Source of the DNA: Komagataeibacter xylinus
GTDB taxonomy: Bacteria > Pseudomonadota > Alphaproteobacteria > Acetobacterales > Acetobacteraceae
Assembly: GCF_009834365.1 (NCBI RefSeq)
Contig: NZ_CP041348.1
Coordinates: 1,233,501 to 1,297,500, forward strand
Reading direction: 5' to 3'
Length of the DNA stretch: 64,000 bases
This document shows, one piece after another, positions 28,505 through 36,704 of this stretch (position 1 is its first letter; each line of letters begins with the position of its first letter). The notes beneath the pieces are model-generated. The model saw nothing but the letters and a program-made list of their open reading frames with translations, had not been told where the DNA came from and searched no databases. Position numbers and translations under genes: made by a program.

Positions 28505-30062
28505 GCGTGCCCGCCCTGTGCTGGTCAGCCCATGCAAAACGGCGCTCGACGCGTTTTTGCACCAGCAGGAAAAAGAAGACCATGGCCAGGTAGTAAACCA
28601 GCGCCGCAGCATAATACTCGGTAAACTCAAACGTGCGCGCAACCTGAATCTGGGTGACTGCCAGCAGTTCCTGCATGGAGATGACAGAAGCCAGCGAGGT
28701 GGTCTTGAGCAGGCTGATGAACGAATTGATGGTGGGCGGCAGTGCAATGCGCAGCGCCTGCGGAAAGATGACATGGCGGTAGACCTGCCCGCGCGACAGG
28801 CCCAGCGCATCGCCCGCCACCGCCTGAGCGGGGTCGATTGCCGTGAGCGCCGCGCGGTTGATTTCCACCTGATAGGCGGATTCATTGATCGAAAGCGCCA
28901 GCCATGTAGCGAGGAAGGGCGTGAACCATGCCTCACGGAAAAACGGCAGGAACTGGGGCAGGGCGTTCCAGATGAACAGCAGTTGCAGCAGGGTCGGTGC
29001 ACCACGGAAGAGTGCGACATAGGCCGTAAGCCCTGTTCTGAGCAGGGAGTCCCGACCGTTCAGCACCAGCGCCATGGGGATCGAGATGATGATGGCGGTC
29101 AGATGCGACAGCACGGCCACGGCCAGCGTGATGCATGCCCCCCGCATGAAGGCCGCTGAGGTCAGGGCACCAAAAAAAGTGCCCCAGCGAAAGGCCGGAG
29201 CAGGTGCGCTGCCGCCCAGCGCCTGCGTGGCGTCGGGCGTTATGGCCCATTTCTGTGTGATTGCGGCCATCTGCCCGTTATCGCGCAGGGTGGCAATGGC
29301 GTGTTCGAGCAGCGCCCTGTCATGCGCGTCCTTGCGGATATAAAGCGCGAAATGCCGGTATTCGGGGTAGGGGGGCGTAAAAATCACGCCCACTTTGCCG
29401 TGTAGTTGTTCGCGCCGGTAGGTCAGTTCCACATCCTGACTGGCCAGTGCGAAGGCGCGCCCGATCAGCACCTGCTGCACCACCTCTTCCTCGGTGGGGT
29501 ATTGCTGAATGATCATCGGCGTGTGGCCTGCCGCCACCAATGCCTCGTTTTCCTGCGCAAGGCGCGCGCTGTAGCTGGTGCCGGCCTGCACGGCCACCTT
29601 CCGGCCCGACAGGTCGGCCATGCTGCCCAGGGGATGCGTGCCTGCGCGCGCCACGATGACCAGCGCCGTATCCTGATAGGTCACGGCATCAAAGTTGCGT
29701 TCACGTTGCGGCAGTTTGATGATGCCACTCGCCACCAGCCCGCAGCGCCCTGCCGCAAGGCTGGGGAACAGGCCGGTAAAATCCATGGTCGTGACGGCCA
29801 GCGTCACGTGCCAGTAGGCTGCCAGGGCGTGGGCGATATCCATGTCGATACCGTCCACCGCCGTCATGTCGGTGCCGTTTACGAATGTCATGGGGGGCAG
29901 GGTGGGGTTGGTGCAGACCGTCAGCGTGCCATCATGAATGAAGCCGGGCAGGAGCGGCGCATCCGCCCGTGCCATGCCCGTGCCCGCCAGCATGCAGGCA
30001 AGGACGGCCACCACAATGCGGGCGGCGCACAGGCGCCTGAACCGTGCCATCAGAGAGGTCAT
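28494..30062 (-). CDS. Fused solute-binding protein and permease of a polar amino acid-type ABC transporter
   Basis: The 522-residue protein has a signal peptide (RIVVAVLACMLAGTGMARA). A type II periplasmic binding domain follows to about residue 280 (GTLTVCTNPTLPPMTF, GIDMDIAHALA, DLSGRKVAVQAGTSY). The HisM/GlnP-type permease domain starts at about residue 305 with FMRGACITLAVAVLSHL and carries the EAA loop GDALGLSRGQVYRHVIFPQALRIALPP. Receptor and channel are normally separate genes; fusions are known in some families. The ATPase gene overlaps its 3' end. Confidence 0.88.
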   Translation of the reverse strand: MTSLMARFRRLCAARIVVAVLACMLAGTGMARADAPLLPGFIHDGTLTVCTNPTLPPMTFVNGTDMTAVDGIDMDIAHALAAYWHVTLAVTTMDFTGLFPSLAAGRCGLVASGIIKLPQRERNFDAVTYQDTALVIVARAGTHPLGSMADLSGRKVAVQAGTSYSARLAQENEALVAAGHTPMIIQQYPTEEEVVQQVLIGRAFALASQDVELTYRREQLHGKVGVIFTPPYPEYRHFALYIRKDAHDRALLEHAIATLRDNGQMAAITQKWAITPDATQALGGSAPAPAFRWGTFFGALTSAAFMRGACITLAVAVLSHLTAIIISIPMALVLNGRDSLLRTGLTAYVALFRGAPTLLQLLFIWNALPQFLPFFREAWFTPFLATWLALSINESAYQVEINRAALTAIDPAQAVAGDALGLSRGQVYRHVIFPQALRIALPPTINSFISLLKTTSLASVISMQELLAVTQIQVARTFEFTEYYAAALVYYLAMVFFFLLVQKRVERRFAWADQHRAGTHES

Positions 30063-30108
30063 GCGGTGCTCCTCGCGCGTGTGGCGGGTGGCTGGGGATA
30101 GGCCGGAT

Positions 30109-31074
30109 TCAGCAGGCCGCCTCTAAAATGGCGCGGAACGTGTCGTGCATGAGGCCGGTCTCGGCGTTGGGGCGGGCCAGGAAATAGAAGCTGGTTTCAA
30201 GTTGCAGGCCGTCCAGCACAATGCGGCGCAGCAGCCCGTCATGCACCAGCGGCAGGGCGAAGGGTTCGGGCAGGAAACCGATGTAATTGCCTGACAGGAT
30301 CAGCAGGGCGCGTGAATCAACATTTTCCGCTGCCGCGGCGAAGGTCAGGTGCGGGCGCAGCCTGTCCCACATGGGCGAGGTGGCGGCACCCGAGACCGTA
30401 ATCATGCGCTGCTCGGCCAGAATGGCGGGCGTGATCTCGCTTTCGGGCATGTTGAACAGGGGGTGGCGCCTGCCACAGAACAGGTGCAGTTTTTCGTGAA
30501 ACAGGGCCGTGGTCTGGACATCGGGCACGTGGCGCGGGTTCAGGGTAATGCCAGCGCAGGCCTGCCCGTTGAGCACGGCAAATTCCACCTCACGCGTGGA
30601 GGTGGAGCGGATATCCATGAACACCGCCGGGTAGCGGGTGGTAAAGGTTTCAATGGCGCGCACCAGCGCTGTCTCACCATGAATCTGGATATTGTCGGGC
30701 ACGTACAGGCAAAAGCGCCCCGACAATGTGCCGCTGGCCTCGTTTATGCGTTGCTGGAAGTGCGCGATATCCGCAAACAGGGTCTCGGCAGCCTCGAGCA
30801 CAAGGCGCCCTTCAGTGGTCAGGGCAAAACCGCTGCGCCCGCGCGTGCACAGCCGCAGGCCAAGCCGGTTTTCAAGGGCTGCGATGTCGATGCTGATGGA
30901 GGACTTGCTCTTGCCAAGCGCCACTTCAGCTGCGGCAAAACCGCCATGTTCGGCCACGGTGCGGAACACGCGCAACTGCCGCAGATCCACCTCGGCCACC
31001 TGTCCGTGAAAACCGTCTGCCTTGCGGCGCGGTGCCGCGGCCTTGCGGGGTAAGGGTGCAGGTCGTCGTGTCAT
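30109..31074 (-). CDS. LysR-family transcriptional regulator
   Basis: The 321-residue protein starts at MTRRPAPLPRK. After a basic 30-residue tail comes the LysR helix-turn-helix (VDLRQLRVFRTVAEHGGFAAAEVALGKSKSSISIDIAALENRLGLRL). A type II effector-binding domain follows (FCLYVPDNIQIHGE, ACAGITLNPR, GNYIGFLPEPFA). It lies 46 bp upstream of the ABC operon on the same strand and is divergent from the class II aldolase gene. It could control either; the effector is unknown. Confidence 0.88.
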   Translation of the reverse strand: MTRRPAPLPRKAAAPRRKADGFHGQVAEVDLRQLRVFRTVAEHGGFAAAEVALGKSKSSISIDIAALENRLGLRLCTRGRSGFALTTEGRLVLEAAETLFADIAHFQQRINEASGTLSGRFCLYVPDNIQIHGETALVRAIETFTTRYPAVFMDIRSTSTREVEFAVLNGQACAGITLNPRHVPDVQTTALFHEKLHLFCGRRHPLFNMPESEITPAILAEQRMITVSGAATSPMWDRLRPHLTFAAAAENVDSRALLILSGNYIGFLPEPFALPLVHDGLLRRIVLDGLQLETSFYFLARPNAETGLMHDTFRAILEAAC

Positions 31075-31564
31075 GCAAAACCGATCCACCAGATAAAGGG
31101 CATGAATGCACTGCTTGCCCATGCCGGGCGTTACGGCGCTGAAGGAACAGGCGGAAAAGGGCCGCGCTGTCGGTCCAGACCGGTTCGTTATCGCCATTAT
31201 CCATAAACCGTAATGATGAGGGAGGAAAGCGTTTCTGGCTGTCACGAAAGCGATAGTCCTGAAATGGTATTTTCATGAAATATTTTCAGAAACAGAAAAT
31301 TTTTTTAGTGAATATTTTTAAAATACTTCATAATAACGACAGTTTTTTATAAAAAGGCGGTTTATGGGGACTTTATTGTTTTTACCGATGCGCTGCTTCA
31401 AAATATGTTTTTAAGCTTATGGCTGAAGCTTACTTTGAAAAATTCCTGTTTACGCGCGGCTGGTGGTGGGTAATCGTCGTACCATGTCGTATGGGTAAGG
31501 ACTGCGGCACCCCTGAGCCCATAAGGGGCAACATGCCTGCTACAGGAAGGAATATTCACGAATC
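31075..31564. other. 490-bp AT-rich divergent spacer between LysR and aldolase genes
   Basis: The spacer is clearly AT-richer than its surroundings. It contains a probable decayed copy of the palindromic element (31297-31377). I see no convincing gene; the short frame 31419-31664 overlaps the aldolase start and has no ribosome-binding site. LysR regulation of both flanking genes from here is plausible. Confidence 0.5.
31297..31377 (+). repeat. Probable decayed copy of the palindromic element
   Basis: AAAATTTTTTTAGTGAATAT, AAAATACTTCATAATAACGA and ATAAAAAGGCGG..GGGGACTTTATT align in order with the left arm, first hairpin, GACGCCG spacer, GGCGG block and right arm of intact copies. Many G/C positions have become A/T and both hairpins are weakened. 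Confidence 0.5.
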
Positions 31565-32323
31565 ATGTCTTCCCTTTCGCCTGCGCCCGCAACGGCCCCG
31601 ACCGAAAAGACCGTGCGTGAGGATCTTGCCGCCGCTTACCGGCTCATGGCGCTTTTTGGCATGACCGACCTTGTCTATACTCATCTTTCGGTCAGGCTGC
31701 CGGGGTGCGCGCATGCCTATCTGGTCAACCCCTATGGCTTTCTGTTCGAGGAGATTACCGCAAGCTCCCTGGTGGTGGTCGATGCCGATGGCCTGCCCCG
31801 GCAGGAAACGTCATGCCCGATCAACCCGGCGGGGTTTGTCATCCATTCCGCCATCCACCGCAGCAGGCCCGACGCCGCCTGCGTCATGCACACGCACACG
31901 CTCGCGGGCATGGTGGTGGCGGCACAGGAGCAGAACATCCTGCCGCTGAACCAGATCAACATGGAGTTCTATGGCCGCGTTGGCTTCCACCCCTATGAGG
32001 GGATTGCCGACGATGACAATCTGAGCGAACGCGAGCGCCTCGTGCGCGATCTTGGCACGCGCAATGCGCTGATCCTGCAAAACCATGGACTGCTCACGGT
32101 GGGGAGCACCATCGCGCAGGCCTTCTACAGCATGTACTATCTGGAGCAGTCGTGCCGTATCCAGATTGCGGCGCAGTCCACGGGGGTTCCGCTGCATGTC
32201 CCTTCCGAAGTGCAGATCCTGCGTGCGCGCAAGCAGTTTGAGGATGACCCCGACGAAGGCCGCCTGATCTGGCAGGCGCTGCGGCGCAAGCTGGACCGTG
32301 AACAGCCCGATTACCGGGACTGA
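31565..32323 (+). CDS. Class II aldolase/adducin family protein
   Basis: The 252-residue protein has the zinc-site pattern of L-fuculose/L-ribulose phosphate aldolase relatives: VMHTHTLAGMVVA (HxH, about residues 100-102) and ILQNHGLLTVG (third His). AGGAAGG lies 14 nt before ATG 31565. Members include true aldolases, decarboxylases and proteins of unknown activity, so no substrate is assigned. It is divergent from the LysR gene and lies just upstream of the IS element. Confidence 0.85.
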   Translation: MSSLSPAPATAPTEKTVREDLAAAYRLMALFGMTDLVYTHLSVRLPGCAHAYLVNPYGFLFEEITASSLVVVDADGLPRQETSCPINPAGFVIHSAIHRSRPDAACVMHTHTLAGMVVAAQEQNILPLNQINMEFYGRVGFHPYEGIADDDNLSERERLVRDLGTRNALILQNHGLLTVGSTIAQAFYSMYYLEQSCRIQIAAQSTGVPLHVPSEVQILRARKQFEDDPDEGRLIWQALRRKLDREQPDYRD

Positions 32324-32462
32324 ACCGTCCGTCCATCGCCTGCGCCATATTTCTCCATACCCCAGGCTCCGGGTCGCTAATAGGCGGGGGAGACCGTAAC
32401 AGGCTGGCGGAGGGTGGAGACCTGGAGGGATCGAAGAACCGTTTTCTTGAACTCCTGTTTCC

Positions 32463-33674
32463 TGATTTCAGGGCTATGACGTTTTGATTGATGGTTGTCA
32501 GGGTAACTTTTTCTCTGCGTTTTGATCCATGTGGAGATATTACCCGCGCTGAACTGCTACGCGGTCGCACTGATCCGCTCCAGGAAGATAAAGCGGCGCA
32601 TGTTGTAGACGATGTTGGCCAGCCCAATTTTCATGGTGGCCCGTGTGATGCCGACGGTGCGTATGAACAATCCCATCTGTGATTTCTGATCGGCAAAGAC
32701 ATGCTCAACGCGAGACCGGATAACGGACTTGCCCGCATTGGATCGCTGGATATGACAGGGCATAGGCTTGAGATGCGACTTTTTCCTATGAACCCTGGAG
32801 ACAAAGCCCTGCTTTTCCATGAAGGCTTCATTGGCTTTTGAGCGATAGGCGGTGTCGGCCCAGACATCAGACGCGGTATTGCTGCGGTCGAGCAGGCCTT
32901 CTCTCAATCTTGCACCATCGCTGGCAGCGGCATCTGTGGCCTTCCATTTCCGGATCAGTCGGAACTTCCGGTCGATGGAAATATGCGATTTATAGCCAAA
33001 GAATGGGATGGCGAGATCTGTTGAGGGGATCGTTCCGTCATCCCGCCGTTTCGCCTTGGTGAATTTCAGCGTCCAGCGTGCATGACGATCCTTGTGGGAC
33101 AGCTTTGCAGGTTTGTCCTGCCAGTCTTGTGGGATTCGTCCCGCCCGAATATCCGCCTTCTCCGCGTTGGTATTGCGCTGCTTTGGAGCCGCCACCAGCG
33201 TTGCGTCCAGGATCTGGCCTGACATTGGGAGATAACCAGCGTTCCGTAGGATTGCGTCAAAGCGATTGAACAGGACATCGATCGCACCCGCCTGTGTCAG
33301 ACGCTCGCGAAAGAGCCAGACCGTTTTGGCATCCGGTACCCGGTCCGACAGCCCCAGACCAAGGAAACGCATAAAAGACAGGCGGTCGTTGATCAGGTAT
33401 TCCGTCCGCTCGTCGGAGAGGTTGTTCAGCGTCTGGATCACCAGAATTTTGAACATCAGAACCACATCAAAAGGCGGACGCCCGCCTTTGCTTCCATCCG
33501 AATAGGCCAGAGCCTGGTCCAGATCAGGGCGGAACACCTCAAAATCTACAGTCCGGGAAAAGGCTTCAAGCTGATCGCCAAGCCCGCTCAAACGAGCAAG
33601 CCGCTCTTCAACATCAAAGAAACCCGGCTGCTTCATTATTCATCCATCCAATCACCACAGGAGGCATGGAATCA
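32463..33674 (-). mobile_element. IS5-family insertion sequence, about 1.2 kb
   Basis: The ends are inferred from imperfect terminal inverted repeats. The left end begins TGATTTCAGGGCT. The right end, read inward on the minus strand, begins TGATTCCATGCCT, and both have a GATTG-GATGG-like block about 20 nt further in. The length fits the IS5 group. I find no matching short target duplication on the two sides. The element sits at the junction between GC-rich core DNA and the AT-rich island. Confidence 0.7.
32557..33636 (-). CDS. IS5-family DDE transposase
   Basis: The 359-residue transposase has an N-terminal DUF772-type region (GRPPFDVVLMFKILVIQTLNNLSDERTEYLINDRLSFMRFLGL). The DDE core has first Asp in SGQILDATLVAAPKQR, second in DVWADTAYRSKA and the C1 signature RSRVEHVFADQKSQMGL with the catalytic Glu. 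The frame is intact, so the element may still be active. Confidence 0.93.
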   Translation of the reverse strand: MKQPGFFDVEERLARLSGLGDQLEAFSRTVDFEVFRPDLDQALAYSDGSKGGRPPFDVVLMFKILVIQTLNNLSDERTEYLINDRLSFMRFLGLGLSDRVPDAKTVWLFRERLTQAGAIDVLFNRFDAILRNAGYLPMSGQILDATLVAAPKQRNTNAEKADIRAGRIPQDWQDKPAKLSHKDRHARWTLKFTKAKRRDDGTIPSTDLAIPFFGYKSHISIDRKFRLIRKWKATDAAASDGARLREGLLDRSNTASDVWADTAYRSKANEAFMEKQGFVSRVHRKKSHLKPMPCHIQRSNAGKSVIRSRVEHVFADQKSQMGLFIRTVGITRATMKIGLANIVYNMRRFIFLERISATA

Positions 33675-34034
33675 CAGATACGCACTCAAAACCATGGAGT
33701 TTTTAGAACCCTCCAACTGGTCTTCGCCATATTTTTCAATAAGCTGTGGAGCGAGCACGTCCAGAATATTCTGGATGGCATCAGAATGATATAAATCCAA
33801 TAATTTATAGGCTTGGTCTTCTATCGTGCCTTCAAGCTTGTTGCTTTCGGAATATACCGGGAATTCACGCAATGCGGAAATATAGGCTTCCTGCATTGTT
33901 TTTGTAATTTTGGATGATTGCAGGAATGTCCTAAAGTCTTTGACATATCCTGGTGCGATGTCATCAAACCCCTCAACAGGTGAAAAAATATGATGGACGG
34001 TCAGGTTTTTAGTGCGGAATGTAATTTCACTCAT
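33672..34034 (-). CDS. Unknown island protein, probably truncated by the IS element
   Basis: This frame of 120 residues has a strong ribosome-binding site (AAGGAGATATTTT before ATG). It begins MSEITFRTKNLTVHHIF and is rich in charged residues. Its stop TGA is the first three bases of the IS end (TGATTCC), so the original protein was probably longer. I recognise no family. The product may be non-functional. Confidence 0.6.
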   Translation of the reverse strand: MSEITFRTKNLTVHHIFSPVEGFDDIAPGYVKDFRTFLQSSKITKTMQEAYISALREFPVYSESNKLEGTIEDQAYKLLDLYHSDAIQNILDVLAPQLIEKYGEDQLEGSKNSMVLSAYL

Positions 34035-34096
34035 AAAATATCTCCTTAAATTGTTAATCAGGGATTATTTTCTAAAATACTTTTGAATATACAATA

Positions 34097-34146
34097 TTGA
34101 ATACGATTTTCCCTTTGTATTTATATGATAAGGGTTATGTATTCAA
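34097..34146. promoter_or_regulatory. Nested perfect inverted repeat upstream of the truncated gene
   Basis: TTGAATAC (34097-34104) and GTATTCAA (34139-34146) are perfect 8-bp arms. Inside them CCCTT (34111-34115) pairs with AAGGG (34130-34134). The block lies about 65-110 nt before the ATG at 34034 and may be an operator. The rest of 34035-34326 is AT-rich and empty, apart from a GGAGATTT-GTA-AAATCTCC hairpin at 34292-34310 next to the relaxase stop. Confidence 0.5.
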
Positions 34147-34326
34147 AAAGTCAAGTTTTTGAAACAGTATTTATTTAATTATTTTAAATAAAATAGATTT
34201 ATTTCCAGTAATCGTGTCTTTTTAATTTTTGGCACTCTCTCACAAGGAAGAAACTCTGTTTCTGACTTGTCACGCACAAAGCAGGGGAACAGGAGATTTG
34301 TAAAATCTCCGGCGTGCGTATGGTGC

Positions 34327-36087
34327 CTAGATTTTTAAAATATTCTCATGGCTTTCAACCTCTGAATTATTCTGTTTCACCCATGTCATGGCGTTATTTG
34401 TTTCCTGAAGAATTTTTGCATTTTCCGCGTCCATCTTTCTGTTCTGCCAGTCGATGAATTTGTTTTTCAGATAGTCCGTATTTTTGGAAACCATCTGTGT
34501 CAAAACATCCTTTCCATGCAGGTTCAGAAAATACTCAAACGTAACAGGAATCCTGTTCTGTTGGGCATGTAACTTCTGATAATTCCTGTAGGATGCCCTG
34601 TATAAAAGGAAGCTCTGAAACAGGATATTTTCCTGCTGATCATCACTCATCATGTTCCATGTCGCATCACTGATGGGAGCAGGAAGTCCAAAATTCATGG
34701 CAATGGGATAAGGCTTGTTTCTGATAGTCACAGACCCACCAAAAAACAGGCTTAGGAACAGTTCCACCAGCAAAAGCAGAATGTTGCTGTCAATGCTGTT
34801 GTTGCATTGGTCAAGCCAGTATTGCTGGTCTTTAAGGTTCTGATAGGCTCTGCGATAAAAATGCCAGTCTTCCTGTTTTGCCTGTTTCAATCGTGCTTTT
34901 ATGTCCCTGATATAATCCGGAGTAATCAGAATAATATGGGATAGACTGGCAACGTGGGTGACGCCTCTGTTCAGCTTTCCAGTGCTGATAGCCTTTGCAA
35001 AATTTTCCCCTGTGATGACAGGATTTGAACCTGTTGCTGTGCGATGGTTTCGAGCAACTGCTGTATCTGGTCGATGGGTGAGGGTTTGTCTCCCACTTCT
35101 GCCAGCAAGCCCAGGATTTCCTTTGCTGTGCTGTTGGCTCCAGAGGCTTCCTGATAGGTCTGTTGATAAAGAGTGATTCTGTTTTTCTGTTCGTTTTCCT
35201 TCATGATTTTTCTCCTTTTTTGCATTTGAATAGAGGGGTAAATTAATATGATTAAAGTAGGTTCTGGCTTGTTCCATGGTCATTTTCAGAGGACGTTTAT
35301 GTCCACTGGCTTTTGAGCCAAGATTGACCAGCCTGTTAAAGGCATGAACGTTACCTGACTGGTCAATCACAACAGGACCTTTCTCGCCCATACAGATACG
35401 ACAGTTAAATTGTGCCAGTTTTACCATGAGTAATTCGGGCTTGTATTTTTTACAGCCAGTCAGAACAAGACGGGCAAGACCAGCCTTATCAATATGGGTG
35501 CGTTCCTGTTGAGCACGTTCCTGGGGTTTTAATCGGGCTTTAGGTTTCTGGATGTCCCAAAGTCCTGCATCTCTTAAACGTTGGGCTTCTGCTGTCTTGC
35601 CTTCTGCCTCCAGAGCTTTGATGACAGCACGATTATGGGCACCCGGTGTGATGGTTTCCCCTGTGCGAAGTTCAGCCAGTCTGTTGATTTTCTCGCGTCT
35701 GGCATGGTCATTGTCCATGCGAAGACAGGAGCCAGATGGAAGGAGCAGGGAATAAACCCTGTGTCTGTGTTCCCTGCCATGTTTGACATGGATGGATTCA
35801 GAGAAGGGCTGTTTTGTTAGAGAAAATTCTTTCTCGTAATCCTGCCAGTAGGCTTCCCATTCCTGAGCCGTCCAGTCCTTCGCAGGGTCTGCGTGAACAT
35901 GGTAGAGAGGCTTGGAGTGGCTGGCATAGCGTCCAATGTTCGTAAGCTCTTTAATCTGGTCTGTAATGCCCTGCTGAACCAGACCACGTGACGCTCCTGC
36001 AAAGGTGGCATCGTTCTGCTTTTTGTCATCGCGGAGATGACGCCAGAGGTTATACCCTCCCTTGCCTCGGGTGGCTCCTCCTATCAT
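34327..36087 (-). CDS. mobA: Relaxase/mobilization protein (MobA-like)
   Basis: The 586-residue protein has a relaxase-type N-terminus: GYNLWRHLRDD (about 11-21, with a Tyr that could be catalytic), RGLVQQGI, KPLYHVHADP (H63, H65) and SIHVKHGREHRHRVYSL (H100, H103, H107, H109), which form the metal-binding His cluster. The C-terminal half has no recognised domain but contains a hydrophobic segment (NILLLLVELFLSLFF), and a second gene is nested at 34971-35204 in another frame. Its start overlaps mobC (ATGA). It would nick oriT and lead transfer when a conjugative plasmid supplies the pilus. Confidence 0.82.
   Translation of the reverse strand: MIGGATRGKGGYNLWRHLRDDKKQNDATFAGASRGLVQQGITDQIKELTNIGRYASHSKPLYHVHADPAKDWTAQEWEAYWQDYEKEFSLTKQPFSESIHVKHGREHRHRVYSLLLPSGSCLRMDNDHARREKINRLAELRTGETITPGAHNRAVIKALEAEGKTAEAQRLRDAGLWDIQKPKARLKPQERAQQERTHIDKAGLARLVLTGCKKYKPELLMVKLAQFNCRICMGEKGPVVIDQSGNVHAFNRLVNLGSKASGHKRPLKMTMEQARTYFNHINLPLYSNAKKEKNHEGKRTEKQNHSLSTDLSGSLWSQQHSKGNPGLAGRSGRQTLTHRPDTAVARNHRTATGSNPVITGENFAKAISTGKLNRGVTHVASLSHIILITPDYIRDIKARLKQAKQEDWHFYRRAYQNLKDQQYWLDQCNNSIDSNILLLLVELFLSLFFGGSVTIRNKPYPIAMNFGLPAPISDATWNMMSDDQQENILFQSFLLYRASYRNYQKLHAQQNRIPVTFEYFLNLHGKDVLTQMVSKNTDYLKNKFIDWQNRKMDAENAKILQETNNAMTWVKQNNSEVESHENILKI
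34971..35204 (-). CDS. Small protein nested out of frame inside the relaxase gene
   Basis: This 77-residue frame starts at MKENEQKNRI behind AAAGGAG at an ideal distance, a stronger initiation signal than most frames inside genes show. The sequence is mostly helical and Gln/Leu-rich at the end (IQQLLETIAQQQVQILSSQG), which suggests a coiled coil. Nested accessory genes inside mobA are known in RSF1010 (mobB) and ColE1-type plasmids (mbeB/mbeD). By analogy this may be a mobilization accessory protein, but no homology is claimed. Confidence 0.6.
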   Translation of the reverse strand: MKENEQKNRITLYQQTYQEASGANSTAKEILGLLAEVGDKPSPIDQIQQLLETIAQQQVQILSSQGKILQRLSALES

Positions 36088-36485
36088 TCATGTCTCTCAA
36101 GCTTTCTGCGTAGGGTGTCAAGATTGAGCACAGCCTGACGCACATCAGGAAGAAGCTTCTCGGCCTCCTTATGCGCCATGACATGACCCTCCTGACGGGT
36201 TTTGATGGCATACTGAACCAATGCCCCACACAGTTCAGCCGTGCTTTCCCTGAGCCTGTAGAGTTCCTTGATGTATTCCGGCTTGGGTGGTTTGCGTGGA
36301 CTATAGGCTTTGACTGGTTTGATCTTCTGATATGTATCAGAGGGAGAAAGGGCACCAGCCAGACACTCACGCACAAGACTGTTGGCTGTGATGTCACGCT
36401 GTCTGGCATGGTTTGTGATGCACGCATATTGCTCATCATCCAGACGAACCAGTAACGATTTTTTCAGTTTTCTTTTTTCACTCAT
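36084..36485 (-). CDS. mobC: MobC-like relaxosome protein
   Basis: The 133-residue protein has a ribbon-helix-helix-like N-terminus (SLLVRLDDEQYACITNHARQRDITANSLVRECLAG) followed by a helical tail with LYRLRESTAELCGALVQ. This is the layout of plasmid MobC proteins, which bind oriT and help the relaxase. It overlaps mobA by 4 bp and directly follows the candidate oriT. Confidence 0.78.
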   Translation of the reverse strand: MSEKRKLKKSLLVRLDDEQYACITNHARQRDITANSLVRECLAGALSPSDTYQKIKPVKAYSPRKPPKPEYIKELYRLRESTAELCGALVQYAIKTRQEGHVMAHKEAEKLLPDVRQAVLNLDTLRRKLERHE

Positions 36486-36517
36486 GCAATGGGTCTCCTG
36501 CTTAAATGGGGGTCAAC

Positions 36518-36583
36518 GGGGGAAAAGCATTTTCCCCCTTGCCAGCTACCAGAAGACGCGAAGCGGATACTGGTATGGCTGGC
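36518..36583. other. Candidate origin of transfer (oriT)
   Basis: Two inverted repeats lie immediately upstream of mobC. The first is GGGGGAAAA-GCA-TTTTCCCCC (36518-36538, perfect). The second is GCCAGC-TACCAG (36541-36552) with CTGGTA-tg-GCTGGC (36570-36583). The sequence GCGGATACTGG..GGCTGGCTAT between and within them recalls the ColE1-type nic neighbourhood (ACTGGCTTA), but this likeness is short. The first repeat alone could also be a terminator. Confidence 0.5.
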
Positions 36584-36704
36584 TATATTCAAAAGATAAC
36601 AAAGGGGATGGCAAACAAGATAAGAAAACAGACAATAAGAAGAAAAGGTATTTTCCAAGTATAATGCAGGTGCTTTTTATAAAATGTGTTTCTTTTCTGG
36701 AAAC

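Noticed and set aside
27761..29020. Extended 419-codon frame for the ABC ATPase
   Set aside because: The first ~170 codons are an out-of-frame reading of the permease gene. The ATPase fold starts at MNPDPNAVL.
31419..31664. 81-codon plus-strand frame overlapping the class II aldolase start
   Set aside because: Out of frame with a clear gene and without a start signal.
32324..33700. Search for a duplicate of the tRNA-Leu 3' end as the left attachment site
   Set aside because: I found no stretch resembling GGTTCGAGTCCCGC near the left edge; the site may be deleted or outside my view.
35018..35034. ACAGG-ATTTGAA-CCTGT, which looks like a tRNA T-arm and could be an attachment-site remnant
   Set aside because: No other tRNA parts surround it, it lies deep inside the relaxase gene, and it does not match the tRNA-Leu 3' end.
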